NCBI GenBank assembly: GCA_016926175.1
Contig: JAFGPA010000018.1
Coordinates: 1 to 34,861, forward strand
Origin: Microcaldota archaeon
Lineage (GTDB): Archaea; Micrarchaeota; Micrarchaeia; Anstonellales; Bilamarchaeaceae
Direction of reading: 5' to 3'
DNA length: 34,861 bases
Numbering within the stretch: the stretch's first letter is position 1; the number at the start of each line of letters is the position of its first letter. The position numbers were made by a program, and so were the translations under genes. This document shows positions 7,567-13,486 of the stretch, one piece after another. A model generated the notes under the pieces. The model saw only the letters and a list, made by a program, of their open reading frames with translations. It was not told the DNA's origin and ran no database searches.

Positions 7567-7773
7567 TCACCTTGCCTTTATCTCCTTGGCCTCTCGGTCA
7601 GTCTCAAGAAGAACTATGATCATGCCCTTTTTAACAGGACCTTTGACATTCCTCAGGATAACTCTGCCTTCGTCAGGGCCTTTGAGAACCTTGCAAAGAA
7701 CTTGGTAAATCTCACCGTAAACTCCTGTCTTGGTTCTGATTTCAACAATCTCTGCAGGATAACCTTCGCTCAT
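7567..7773 (-). CDS. rps28e: ribosomal protein S28e
   Basis: 68 aa, a small-subunit OB-fold protein near the decoding site. The body has [18 protein letters not shown], then [14 protein letters not shown], and the family-typical C-terminus [14 protein letters not shown]. It starts directly after the L7Ae stop (TGATATG arrangement) and ends four bases before L24e, as expected for this archaeal operon. Confidence 0.95.
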   Translation of the reverse strand: MSEGYPAEIVEIRTKTGVYGEIYQVLCKVLKGPDEGRVILRNVKGPVKKGMIIVLLETDREAKEIKAR

Positions 7774-7778
7774 TCATA

Positions 7779-8144
7779 TCACTTCTTTTCCGGCTTTGGA
7801 AGCTTCTTGATTATATCCTGAAGTTTTTCCTTTGCTGCGCCTGCATCTTCAACTGCTACGGCAGAAGTGCCAACTTCGATTCCAACTGCAGTTCCAAGAT
7901 CTTTCTTTGTTTTAAGAAAAGCATATGGAATGCCGTTTTCCTTGCAAAGCATCGGAATGTGCACTACGACCTCTTCCGGAGAAACGTCTCCTGCAATCAC
8001 TACCAGCTGGGCTGATTTTCTTTCAATTGCTTTTGTTGTTTCGTTTACACCTTTCTTTACCTTACCACCATCTTTTGCCACTGAAAGCATTTCAGTTATC
8101 TGGGGCAATAATTCTTCTGGTATTTCTAAATCTACATATCCCAT
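7779..8144 (-). CDS. rpl7ae: ribosomal protein L7Ae (kink-turn binding)
   Basis: 121 aa. It binds kink-turns in 23S rRNA and is a core protein of archaeal box C/D and H/ACA RNPs and of RNase P. The RNA-binding signature is in KKGVNETTKAIERKSAQLV, followed by AGDVSPEEVVVHIPMLCKE. It heads the operon. GAGGTG lies upstream of the ATG, and TTTAAAT near 8207-8213 is a suitable minus-strand TATA box with a leader of about 40 nt. Any C/D, H/ACA or kink-turn RNA in this genome would use this protein. Confidence 0.96.
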   Translation of the reverse strand: MGYVDLEIPEELLPQITEMLSVAKDGGKVKKGVNETTKAIERKSAQLVVIAGDVSPEEVVVHIPMLCKENGIPYAFLKTKKDLGTAVGIEVGTSAVAVEDAGAAKEKLQDIIKKLPKPEKK

Positions 8145-8226
8145 ATCTTACACCTCATATCATCGGCGATTAAAAAATAGCCTGGAATGGATTACAGTCA
8201 AAAGGATTTAAATTAGTTGGCATAAG

Positions 8227-8607
8227 TCAAAGTATGGAAAAGCTTATTGATTTCACTGCCGGGTTTCTCTTTAACCCGGAAAATAATTCCTTTATTTGTG
8301 ACCCTTCGGCACACACCATGATAATGTCTATACAGACGCCGTTGTGATGCTGGTGGAGGGAGGTTCTTATACTGTCAGCATATTCATGGACTATTTCGTG
8401 GATTTTAGGCTGGTCGTTTGCTGTGTAAGTGACAACAATAACGGCATCCGTATGCCCTTTTTGCGATTCTATTTTCTTGTATTCGTTAAGTAATGAATTG
8501 ATGGTTGATCTTAGAAGTTTCGATCTGCTCTTATATCCAAGCTTTTGCTGGAGTTTGTCCAGATCATTTAAGCTCTTGTCGTCCAATGATACGCTGATAA
8601 TTTCCAA
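8227..8607 (-). CDS. nikR: NikR-type nickel-responsive regulator
   Basis: 126 aa. An N-terminal ribbon-helix-helix DNA-binding domain (about 1-45, ISVSLDDKSLNDLDKL and SRSKLLRSTI) is joined to a C-terminal ACT-like metal domain. The ligands of the E. coli protein (H76, H87, H89, C95) are matched by H74, H85, H87 and C92 in SLHQHHNGVC. The start codon is TTG with GGTGAT just upstream. NikR with bound nickel represses nickel uptake. A NikMN-type transporter gene and a [NiFe]-hydrogenase operon lie about 10 kb away in this window, which makes them plausible targets. A dyad at 8642-8665 may be its own operator. Confidence 0.9.
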   Translation of the reverse strand: MEIISVSLDDKSLNDLDKLQQKLGYKSRSKLLRSTINSLLNEYKKIESQKGHTDAVIVVTYTANDQPKIHEIVHEYADSIRTSLHQHHNGVCIDIIMVCAEGSQIKELFSGLKRNPAVKSISFSIL

Positions 8608-8641
8608 TTAATCACCAATGAATTTTTGCTTTGCTGAATCT

Positions 8642-8665
8642 ATGAAAATTTTTGAGGATTTTCAT
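8642..8665. promoter_or_regulatory. dyad upstream of nikR, candidate operator
   Basis: ATGAAAAT (8642-8649) and ATTTTCAT (8658-8665) form a perfect 8-bp inverted repeat with an 8-nt spacer, about 35 nt upstream of the nikR start. The half-site spacing is about two helical turns, which fits a tetrameric ribbon-helix-helix repressor. Autoregulation is inferred from position only. Confidence 0.4.
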
Positions 8666-8702
8666 TGCCATAGTTAATAATATGGAAAAAGTTATTTATT
8701 AA

Positions 8703-8963
8703 TCATTCGGAGGATGGGCTTTCTGAATCCAGCCCTTCATCGCCAATGGGCCTGTCGGTGCTGATGTTGAAAAATTTGGCAAGTTCTTGATCAGAAATTC
8801 CTGCAGAAGCATTGGCAGGTTTCTCATTTCCCGGACCTCCGGCAACGTCCTCTGAAGCATTCAGCTGAGGAAGTGTTTCATTGCCTCCGATAGTCCTTTT
8901 TGTGCATCCAAATGACATCAGGATGATTCCAATGACCAGCAACATCAGTAATTTTTGTTTCAT
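8703..8963 (-). CDS. small lipoprotein, unknown
   Basis: 86 aa. Residues 1-20 form a lipoprotein signal with the lipobox MSFGC, and the mature part is a polar, Asn/Gly/Pro/Glu-rich tail with no recognised domain, ending in a Ser/Glu cluster. The start lies one base after the stop of the preceding gene, so the two are co-expressed. The product is probably anchored to the outer face of the membrane. Function unknown. Confidence 0.75.
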   Translation of the reverse strand: MKQKLLMLLVIGIILMSFGCTKRTIGGNETLPQLNASEDVAGGPGNEKPANASAGISDQELAKFFNISTDRPIGDEGLDSESPSSE

Positions 8964-8964
8964 A

Positions 8965-9858
8965 TCATACGCCTTTTGATATCAGCTTTCCAATTTCATT
9001 AAACTCTTTATAGGCATCAAGACCTTCTTCCCAGCATTTGGTGTTCAGTCTTGCGTAATTCGCATTATTTTCTACTGTTGAAGAATATTCGCATTCCTGA
9101 ACCAGTGAGTCGGCAACGCTCTTTAATAACTGGATCCTCCCAAGAGCCTCCTCCCTGTTCCGGTTGTTTCCCTTTTCAATTAGCGGTTCGGCGTAATTAA
9201 GTGTTGCAAACACCTGCTCTGCCCTGAAAAGGAAAACAAGTCTGGAATGCCTCAGATGGATTTTCCTGACTTCAGCTGGATCCAGTACGCCATAGGCATA
9301 GTCAATATCAAAAACAAGGTCTTTTCCATGGTCGGCAATTTCCTGCATTCCTGATGTATCAATGCCTTTGGAGTTCAGCCGGCCAATTTCATGTTCTGCA
9401 TCTGCAATTTCGCTGTTGATATACGATTTTGCTGCATATTTTTCATTTTCCAATGCCTTCTGCCTGCAGCCGTCCCCTGCAACCTTCAAAGGATTCTCTC
9501 CATCACGGACACATGAAAAAAATTCTGGTGTTTTTTCATCAAATGCATCCTTGAACACTTCGCCGATAAGATTCAGGGAACTGGCTTTGATCTGCAATGC
9601 AATGATGGAAAAAGTTGATTTTTGGCCCCTGCCGGCTGCGGCTTTCAGTTCAGTCAGCAGTTCATCGCATTTTTGGGTATATGCTGATGAATCAAAAACA
9701 GGAACTGCTTCCCGTTCTGCACAACTTTCCCTCATTTCAAGCCAGGCCTTTGCATAGTCAACATCGCACAATATGTAATCATATCTTGCATTCAGCATGG
9801 TTGCATCATTTGCAAAAGAAAGGCTGGTCACCATCAAAAGCAAAAGAATTTTTTTCAT
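8965..9858 (-). CDS. exported all-helical protein, unknown
   Basis: 297 aa. A signal peptide (MKKILLLLMVTSLSFA, cut near residue 17) is followed by a helical domain with several scattered cysteines (near residues 31, 46, 64 and 115, and two near the C-terminus) that could form disulfides outside the cell. No catalytic motif is visible. It is the middle gene of a three-gene minus-strand run: BofA-like protein, this protein, lipoprotein. The spacing suggests one transcript. The family is not recognised; proteins of this style are frequent in DPANN archaea. Confidence 0.75.
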   Translation of the reverse strand: MKKILLLLMVTSLSFANDATMLNARYDYILCDVDYAKAWLEMRESCAEREAVPVFDSSAYTQKCDELLTELKAAAGRGQKSTFSIIALQIKASSLNLIGEVFKDAFDEKTPEFFSCVRDGENPLKVAGDGCRQKALENEKYAAKSYINSEIADAEHEIGRLNSKGIDTSGMQEIADHGKDLVFDIDYAYGVLDPAEVRKIHLRHSRLVFLFRAEQVFATLNYAEPLIEKGNNRNREEALGRIQLLKSVADSLVQECEYSSTVENNANYARLNTKCWEEGLDAYKEFNEIGKLISKGV

Positions 9859-9866
9859 TTTTTCAC

Positions 9867-10118
9867 CTAAAATAAAATTCCGAGAAAATGGAATAATATA
9901 ACCAGGAATACTCCTGCAACTCCGCCAAGCGCTACTATTGCCAAAGACCAGAAGTTGATCGGAATTCCAAGGCCAAGGGCCCAGTTGAGAACCAGGAAAG
10001 TTATCAGACCAAGAACAGAATTGTAAATGACCAGTTTGGGCTCATGAAAAAATCTTATTATCAGAACCACAACAAAAAATGCCAGCAATAAGGCGCCCAG
10101 TCCTATTTCAATTGTCAT
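9867..10118 (-). CDS. BofA-like small membrane protein
   Basis: 83 aa with two or three membrane segments (about 5-22, 32-52 and 57-80). The pattern SVLGLITFLVLNWALG followed by GIPINFWSLAIVALGGVAG resembles the pro-sigmaK processing inhibitor BofA family (PF07441), whose core is VxGLxxLxxxN with GxxxPxN later on. In Bacillus, BofA holds a membrane protease in check, but family members occur in archaea that do not sporulate, so that role cannot be carried over. The gene heads the run with two exported proteins. Confidence 0.65.
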   Translation of the reverse strand: MTIEIGLGALLLAFFVVVLIIRFFHEPKLVIYNSVLGLITFLVLNWALGLGIPINFWSLAIVALGGVAGVFLVILFHFLGILF

Positions 10119-10185
10119 GAAAGCTATTCTGCAGGATCATTTTAATGATTTGCGGAAAATGCCGGAATTTAAGGCATTTAAAGAT

Positions 10186-10402
10186 AAGGGGAAACTGGAC
10201 ACGGCCAAGGAAATGTCAAGGCATGGACTCGAACTTAACCCATTCATGCACTCAAATCATATTCCAAGATGCCACAGAACTACGCGAATGATACAGATTT
10301 CATACAATGAGACGAAGTCCAGTCATTGTATTAATGGTCGATATCAAACGGAGGTTTCCGCAACATACCTTTTTCCAAGGCAACCGAAATGTCCTTCCCC
10401 TT
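10186..10402 (-). ncRNA. candidate structured RNA, copy A
   Basis: The ends pair as AAGGGGAA (10186-10193) with TTCCCCTT (10395-10402), then GGAC (10197-10200) with GTCC (10391-10394), leaving a three-base ACT bulge. The same closing structure, bulge and internal sequence recur in copy B at 11244-11364. Read on the minus strand, both start AAGGGGAAGGAC and continue with a conserved stretch containing TGCCTT and GGAA. An AT-rich region with a TATA-like TAATATATAAT (10418-10428) lies just upstream on the minus strand, which favours that strand. Copy A is about 100 nt longer inside. I do not recognise the family. Confidence 0.6.
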
Positions 10403-10760
10403 AAAAATTAGAGAAGTAATATATAATAATGGGAAAAGTTTTTAATAGTATCTTTTTTTTGTTGTTTTTGACATAAAAATGAGAATTAATATAAAAAATT
10501 ATTGAAAATTATGGTTTATAATAGTAAATTTAATAGAATTATTTTAAAATTTATATATTGATTATTTCTGCCTTGGGTAACAGCGCTTTTATGAAAGCGA
10601 AATTGGAAAGTCTGTTTCCGCGGAAATGAACTGTCCTGGTTTTTCTTTATAAACAAAGCCAGCATATCTTTTTTTTGTGGATATAATCAGGGACGTTTCC
10701 CTGGAATAAAAGAAGGTAGGGGCCCGGTTAGGGCTTCATTATATTAACAAGGTGATTAGA
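10403..10760. other. AT-rich spacer with short hairpins, no gene seen
   Basis: 10403-10560 is extremely AT-rich and looks like promoter-type or non-coding spacer. 10561-10760 is more balanced. It holds CGCTTT/AAAGCG (within 10584-10599), the palindrome TTTCCGCGGAAA around 10616-10626, CAGGGA/TCCCTG at 10688-10703, and a 17-mer (10620-10636) that is repeated exactly at 12677-12693. I see no convincing coding region before the small ORF at 10761. Confidence 0.6.
10620..10636. repeat. 17-bp repeat, copy 1
   Basis: GCGGAAATGAACTGTCC is identical to 12677-12693. On the minus strand both copies have a TATA-like sequence about 10-25 nt upstream (TTTATAAA near 10649, TTTAAAATA near 12709). That may point to a shared promoter-proximal element. 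Confidence 0.55.
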
Positions 10761-10874
10761 TTGACATTTGATGATAAAATCAGGTCTTTGTTTCCCTATA
10801 GAGAAGCACTTGATGATGAGGATAAAAAAATATTTGATTTTTTGATTGAGAGCGCATGGGAAATGGCCCATTGA
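10761..10874 (+). CDS. 37-aa small ORF, possibly a truncated gene
   Basis: It starts with TTG, preceded by GGTGAT six bases upstream (10751-10756), a strong archaeal ribosome-binding site. The peptide begins MTFDDKIRSLFPYREALD and ends ESAWEMAH; it is acidic, amphipathic and protein-like in composition. It could be a genuine small protein or the 5' remnant of a longer gene lost here, since the sequence after the stop turns into a hairpin region. It is not recognised. Confidence 0.4.
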   Translation: MTFDDKIRSLFPYREALDDEDKKIFDFLIESAWEMAH

Positions 10875-10898
10875 TTTGTTCACCCCGAATTGCCATCA

Positions 10899-10940
10899 GA
10901 GGAGCGAGTTGCCGGGAGGCAACTCCCCTCCCACCCTCTA
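10899..10940. terminator. strong hairpin with C-rich flank
   Basis: GAGTTGCC (10906-10913), a GGGA tetraloop and GGCAACTC (10918-10925) make an 8-bp stem, extended by GAGG/CCTC (10899-10902 with 10927-10930). It lies just past the stop of the minus-strand gene ending at 10938 and could end that transcript. The adjoining CCTCCCACCCTCT (10927-10939) is identical to a loop segment at 29337-29349. Confidence 0.45.
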
Positions 10941-11207
10941 GTCCTGCAAACCAAAAACAAACTGGAGAAGCACCGGATGTCTTGACTGGATTACCTTATC
11001 CAGCTTTTCTTTCATTTCCTGTGATTCCCCGGCTTTAGTGTGAAGGTATTCCAGGATCTTGTGCCTGGTTTCCAAAGATTGGAGGATATGGCCATTCAGC
11101 TCTTCGAATTTTGAAGCAAGTTCTTCTGCTTCCGGCCCCAGTTCTTTCAAATCAATTTCCTTTGGCTGGCAATTGCAATCTTCACAGCCTTTACAGTCGT
11201 CACTCAT
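10938..11207 (-). CDS. small protein with N-terminal cysteine cluster
   Basis: 89 aa. The first 15 residues hold four cysteines in the pattern CKGCEDCNC, a likely metal or Fe-S binding site, followed by a helical, probably coiled-coil domain. TTTAAAA near 11240 is a minus-strand TATA box about 30 nt before the ATG. That box overlaps the 3' edge of RNA copy B. Family not recognised. It is flanked on both sides by structured non-coding DNA. Confidence 0.7.
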   Translation of the reverse strand: MSDDCKGCEDCNCQPKEIDLKELGPEAEELASKFEELNGHILQSLETRHKILEYLHTKAGESQEMKEKLDKVIQSRHPVLLQFVFGLQD

Positions 11208-11243
11208 AATATTACCTGCAGAATTAAGGAAAAGAAAGTTTAA

Positions 11244-11364
11244 AAGGGGAAACTGGACTCGGAAAGCATGAAACCATGCTCAGATTACACCAGAGTATGA
11301 GTGTCTTAGGTGGAGCCTCATACCCACACCTTATTCCGAAGGCAGCCAAATAGTCCTTCCCCTT
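11244..11364 (-). ncRNA. candidate structured RNA, copy B
   Basis: This is a compact 121-nt relative of copy A. The closing stem is AAGGGGAA (11244-11251) with TTCCCCTT (11357-11364) plus GGAC (11255-11258) with GTCC (11353-11356), with the same ACT bulge. Inside are hairpin 11265-11270/11275-11280, hairpin 11295-11301/11317-11323, and a possible pseudoknot of AGGTG (11308-11312, in that loop) with CACCT (11327-11331). A TATA-like TTAAAT (11393-11398) lies upstream for the minus strand, and a T-rich tract follows its 3' end. The pseudoknot suggests a compact fold. Family unknown. Confidence 0.6.
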
Positions 11365-11636
11365 AGATGGATTATTTAGGTTAGAAAATTACTTAAATGT
11401 GCCGATTTTCATATATATTTTATACAGAAATACAAGAAAAAGATATAAAAATGTTTAAAAAAAGTTAAAAAAATGTTAAAAATATCCAGCTGATTCTCCC
11501 TGCAGATGCCTCGGAAATACCGATTGGCGTATTTTGTCAGCCATAAGCATAAACAAAGAACAATTAGTATTTATGATAAAGAATTCAGCAACAATCCAGA
11601 AAGATTAGCTTTTGGAAATTTTATGGGAATAAGAAG
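11365..11636. other. AT-rich spacer, no convincing gene
   Basis: 11380-11490 is very AT-rich, like the spacer beside RNA copy A, and on the minus strand would be upstream promoter DNA for copy B. A 72-codon plus-strand frame begins at 11506 but runs into the DtxR gene on the other strand and has no ribosome-binding site or known similarity, so I do not call it. Confidence 0.55.
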
Positions 11637-12032
11637 TCAGTTTCGTCTTTTTTTGCAGATCTGGGTTGTTTCAAGGCGTTTCACAAATTCCCCGATATGC
11701 TTTGCTGTTTTTTCACTAACATAATGCTCCACAAGACATGCATCCTCATATGCAATTGAATTCGGAACTCCTGCCATTTTGAACAGTTTAAGGAAAATCT
11801 CGTATCTTTTCTTTATGGTTTCGGCTGTATTTTCACCTTTTTTTGTAAGCCTGATGGATCCCCTCTTTTCATGTATGACCAGTTCTTCTTTTCCAAGTTT
11901 AACAAGCATTTCAGTAACTGTGGGAGCTGAAACATTAAGCGCTTTGGCAAGATCAGAGGGCCTGACAAAGCCCTTTTTTTCAAATATCTCATATATTATC
12001 CTAAGATAATTTTCTGCAGTCCTTGAAAGCAT
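11637..12032 (-). CDS. DtxR/MntR-family metal-dependent regulator, short form
   Basis: 131 aa. A winged helix (about 1-62: ENYLRIIYEIFEKKGFVRPSDLAKALNVSAPTVTEML) is followed by the helical metal-binding/dimerisation domain, with the expected acidic and His residues in EDACLVEHYVSEKTAKHI. No SH3/FeoA-like third domain is present, so it resembles MntR in size more than DtxR. It probably senses Fe(II) or Mn(II). A second DtxR-type protein with a fused FeoA domain heads the feoB operon at 31.4 kb. Which genes this short one controls is not evident from its neighbours. Confidence 0.9.
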   Translation of the reverse strand: MLSRTAENYLRIIYEIFEKKGFVRPSDLAKALNVSAPTVTEMLVKLGKEELVIHEKRGSIRLTKKGENTAETIKKRYEIFLKLFKMAGVPNSIAYEDACLVEHYVSEKTAKHIGEFVKRLETTQICKKRRN

Positions 12033-12116
12033 GGTATAAGGAAGGTAGAGATAAATTTTAAATATTGTAAGGCAAAACCAAAGAGAATTTAAAGGTGTGC
12101 TAATAATGAGGAGAAC

Positions 12117-12686
12117 ATGGTGAAAGGTAGTTACAGTGTCAGGCCACAGGATGAAGTAGTTGTTGTACCAGCATCACAGTCTGAGGCCGTTAGAATTGCA
12201 AAGTTTGTATTTAATGGCGAGGGAAACCTGCATGGCATCCACCCCAAGTTAATCTGGGATATACTTGGAGAGATAGAAAAGAGGACAAATGTGCCTGGAG
12301 ACTATTTTATTGGTTTTGAAACGCAAAACCCTGTCGTAAGGGCAAACAGATTACAGACACGGTTCGCTTCAGTAAAAAAACTCAGGCAAGCAAAAGAGGC
12401 TAGAAACCTTGAGGCAATGATCTCCATAGTCATGGATTCCCGGCATGATCTTGATATACGCAATGATGCCGCCTGGGAAGTTGTTGAGCTTGCAAGAACG
12501 CCAAAAGAGCTCGAGGCGTTTCTCAGGGAGATTGTACCTGTAGAGAGTTACTTTGGTGGAACTCTGGCAAGGGCAGGGCAAAAACTACTGCAATTAAAGT
12601 ATGAAGAAAGAGAGCTTGGAAACAAAAGTTCCTTTGGTCCACGAGAGGCCTCATCAAAGCCACTTGGAAGAATTCTGCGGAAATGA
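12117..12686 (+). CDS. hypothetical protein
   Basis: 189 aa, not recognised. The N-terminal third is beta/alpha in appearance (DEVVVVPASQSEAVRIAKFV). The middle is helical with HEAT-like character (NLEAMISIVMDSRHDLDIRN and following), and the tail is basic (KPLGRILRK). No signal or membrane segment is visible, so it should be cytoplasmic. GAGGAG precedes the ATG and TTTAAAGG lies about 25 nt further upstream. The 17-bp repeat at 12677 overlaps its stop codon. Confidence 0.7.
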   Translation: MVKGSYSVRPQDEVVVVPASQSEAVRIAKFVFNGEGNLHGIHPKLIWDILGEIEKRTNVPGDYFIGFETQNPVVRANRLQTRFASVKKLRQAKEARNLEAMISIVMDSRHDLDIRNDAAWEVVELARTPKELEAFLREIVPVESYFGGTLARAGQKLLQLKYEERELGNKSSFGPREASSKPLGRILRK

Positions 12687-12693
12687 ACTGTCC
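12677..12693. repeat. 17-bp repeat, copy 2
   Basis: This is identical to 10620-10636. It spans the last codons and stop of the gene ending at 12686, so at least here the sequence is partly coding. Confidence 0.55.
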
Positions 12694-12741
12694 GGGTAAA
12701 GGCTTATTTTAAAGGAAAACAACTTCTTTTTCGGTGATAAA

Positions 12742-12840
12742 ATGGAAGATATTTTCGAAGAAGAGGAGTTCAGGCTTTTGGATGCGATAAAGAAAACAAG
12801 GCAAAGGGAAATCATTGAAGAGCTAGGAGATTTCTTTTAG
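12742..12840 (+). CDS. 32-aa acidic small ORF
   Basis: ATG with a perfect GGTGAT four bases upstream (12733-12738), encoding MEDIFEEEEFRLLDAIKKTR and on to ELGDFF. It is a single charged amphipathic helix in appearance. It overlaps the 3' end of the convergent HypC-like gene by 29 bp. The ribosome-binding site is better than that of most genes here, so I keep it as a candidate small protein, but there is no family support. Confidence 0.45.
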   Translation: MEDIFEEEEFRLLDAIKKTRQREIIEELGDFF

Positions 12841-13486
12841 TGTATTTTTCCAGCAGAGCATAATCAGAAGGCAACAGAACCTGGATTGCCATCCCCCAAT
12901 GCACAGATACAAGGTCTCCGGGCTTAATGGAATCAATGAACCGGATGCCATCAATATCAAGAGAGATTTCTTCGGTTTTTTGCTTGAGAACGGGGCCTTC
13001 TGCAATGTAATTGCGGTTTATTTTTGCTTTTTCTGAAACAGAAAGAACTTCGCCAAATGTAACGCAACATGAATCATAGTTTTCTATTGTTTTTGGCACA
13101 GCATCGGAAATGAAATTAATGTACAGGGAATTAAAGCTGTGGTGCGGAACAAGGCCTTCGGGGAGATTTTCTGCGAGGGAGGTTGCTCTTGGACTTTCCG
13201 GAAATAGCTCATTTGCTACAAAATCCCTGAGAGCTTCGTAGGGAATATTTTCCAGAAGCTCATTGCCAATCCAGAATGCTTTCACAACATCAAGATCAAA
13301 TGGATCCTTGTTGTTTTCTTTTGCGATTAACTGAAGATAGGCATAATGCGCGCGGAATTTTTTCAATTCCTTTTTTATTTTTTCCAGATCGCCGGATTTG
13401 TATGCTAAAACAAAAGAGGAAGTGCCACAGTAGCCCAGGTTATTGGGCTGAAAGGAATACTTTGCAGCAAGCTTTACTCCGTCCAT
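12812..13486 (-). CDS. hydrogenase-associated protein with HypC-like C-terminus
   Basis: 224 aa from the ATG at 13486. The open frame extends further upstream, but only through the reverse of the EamA gene. The N-terminus has FQPNNLGYCGTSS, which reminds me of the DUF6390 family found beside hydrogenases. The C-terminal 60 residues (IKPGDLVSVHWGMAIQVLL) resemble the OB-fold of HypC, which carries the Fe(CN)2CO precursor to the large subunit, but the HypC N-terminal Met-Cys motif is absent. It overlaps the EamA gene by 13 bp as last member of the hydrogenase operon, so a maturation role is likely. Confidence 0.65.
   Translation of the reverse strand: MDGVKLAAKYSFQPNNLGYCGTSSFVLAYKSGDLEKIKKELKKFRAHYAYLQLIAKENNKDPFDLDVVKAFWIGNELLENIPYEALRDFVANELFPESPRATSLAENLPEGLVPHHSFNSLYINFISDAVPKTIENYDSCCVTFGEVLSVSEKAKINRNYIAEGPVLKQKTEEISLDIDGIRFIDSIKPGDLVSVHWGMAIQVLLPSDYALLEKYTKRNLLALQ

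Noticed and set aside
10226-10245. tRNA-like GGACTCGAACTTAACCC in copy A
   Set aside because: It looks like a T-arm on the minus strand, but the flanking bases do not pair and no anticodon or acceptor stem is found.
10117-10404. 95-codon plus-strand ORF over RNA copy A
   Set aside because: It runs through the structured RNA, starts inside the divergent BofA-like gene start, has no ribosome-binding site and its composition is unlike the neighbours. The shared structure with copy B, where no such frame exists, favours RNA.
10186-11364. transposon ends explaining the two RNA-like copies
   Set aside because: The copies are in direct orientation, have no transposase between or beside them, and share inner as well as terminal sequence, which suits an RNA family better than inverted terminal repeats.
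11506-11724. 72-codon plus-strand ORF
   Set aside because: No ribosome-binding site, no TATA at the right distance, and its second half is antisense to the well-supported DtxR gene.
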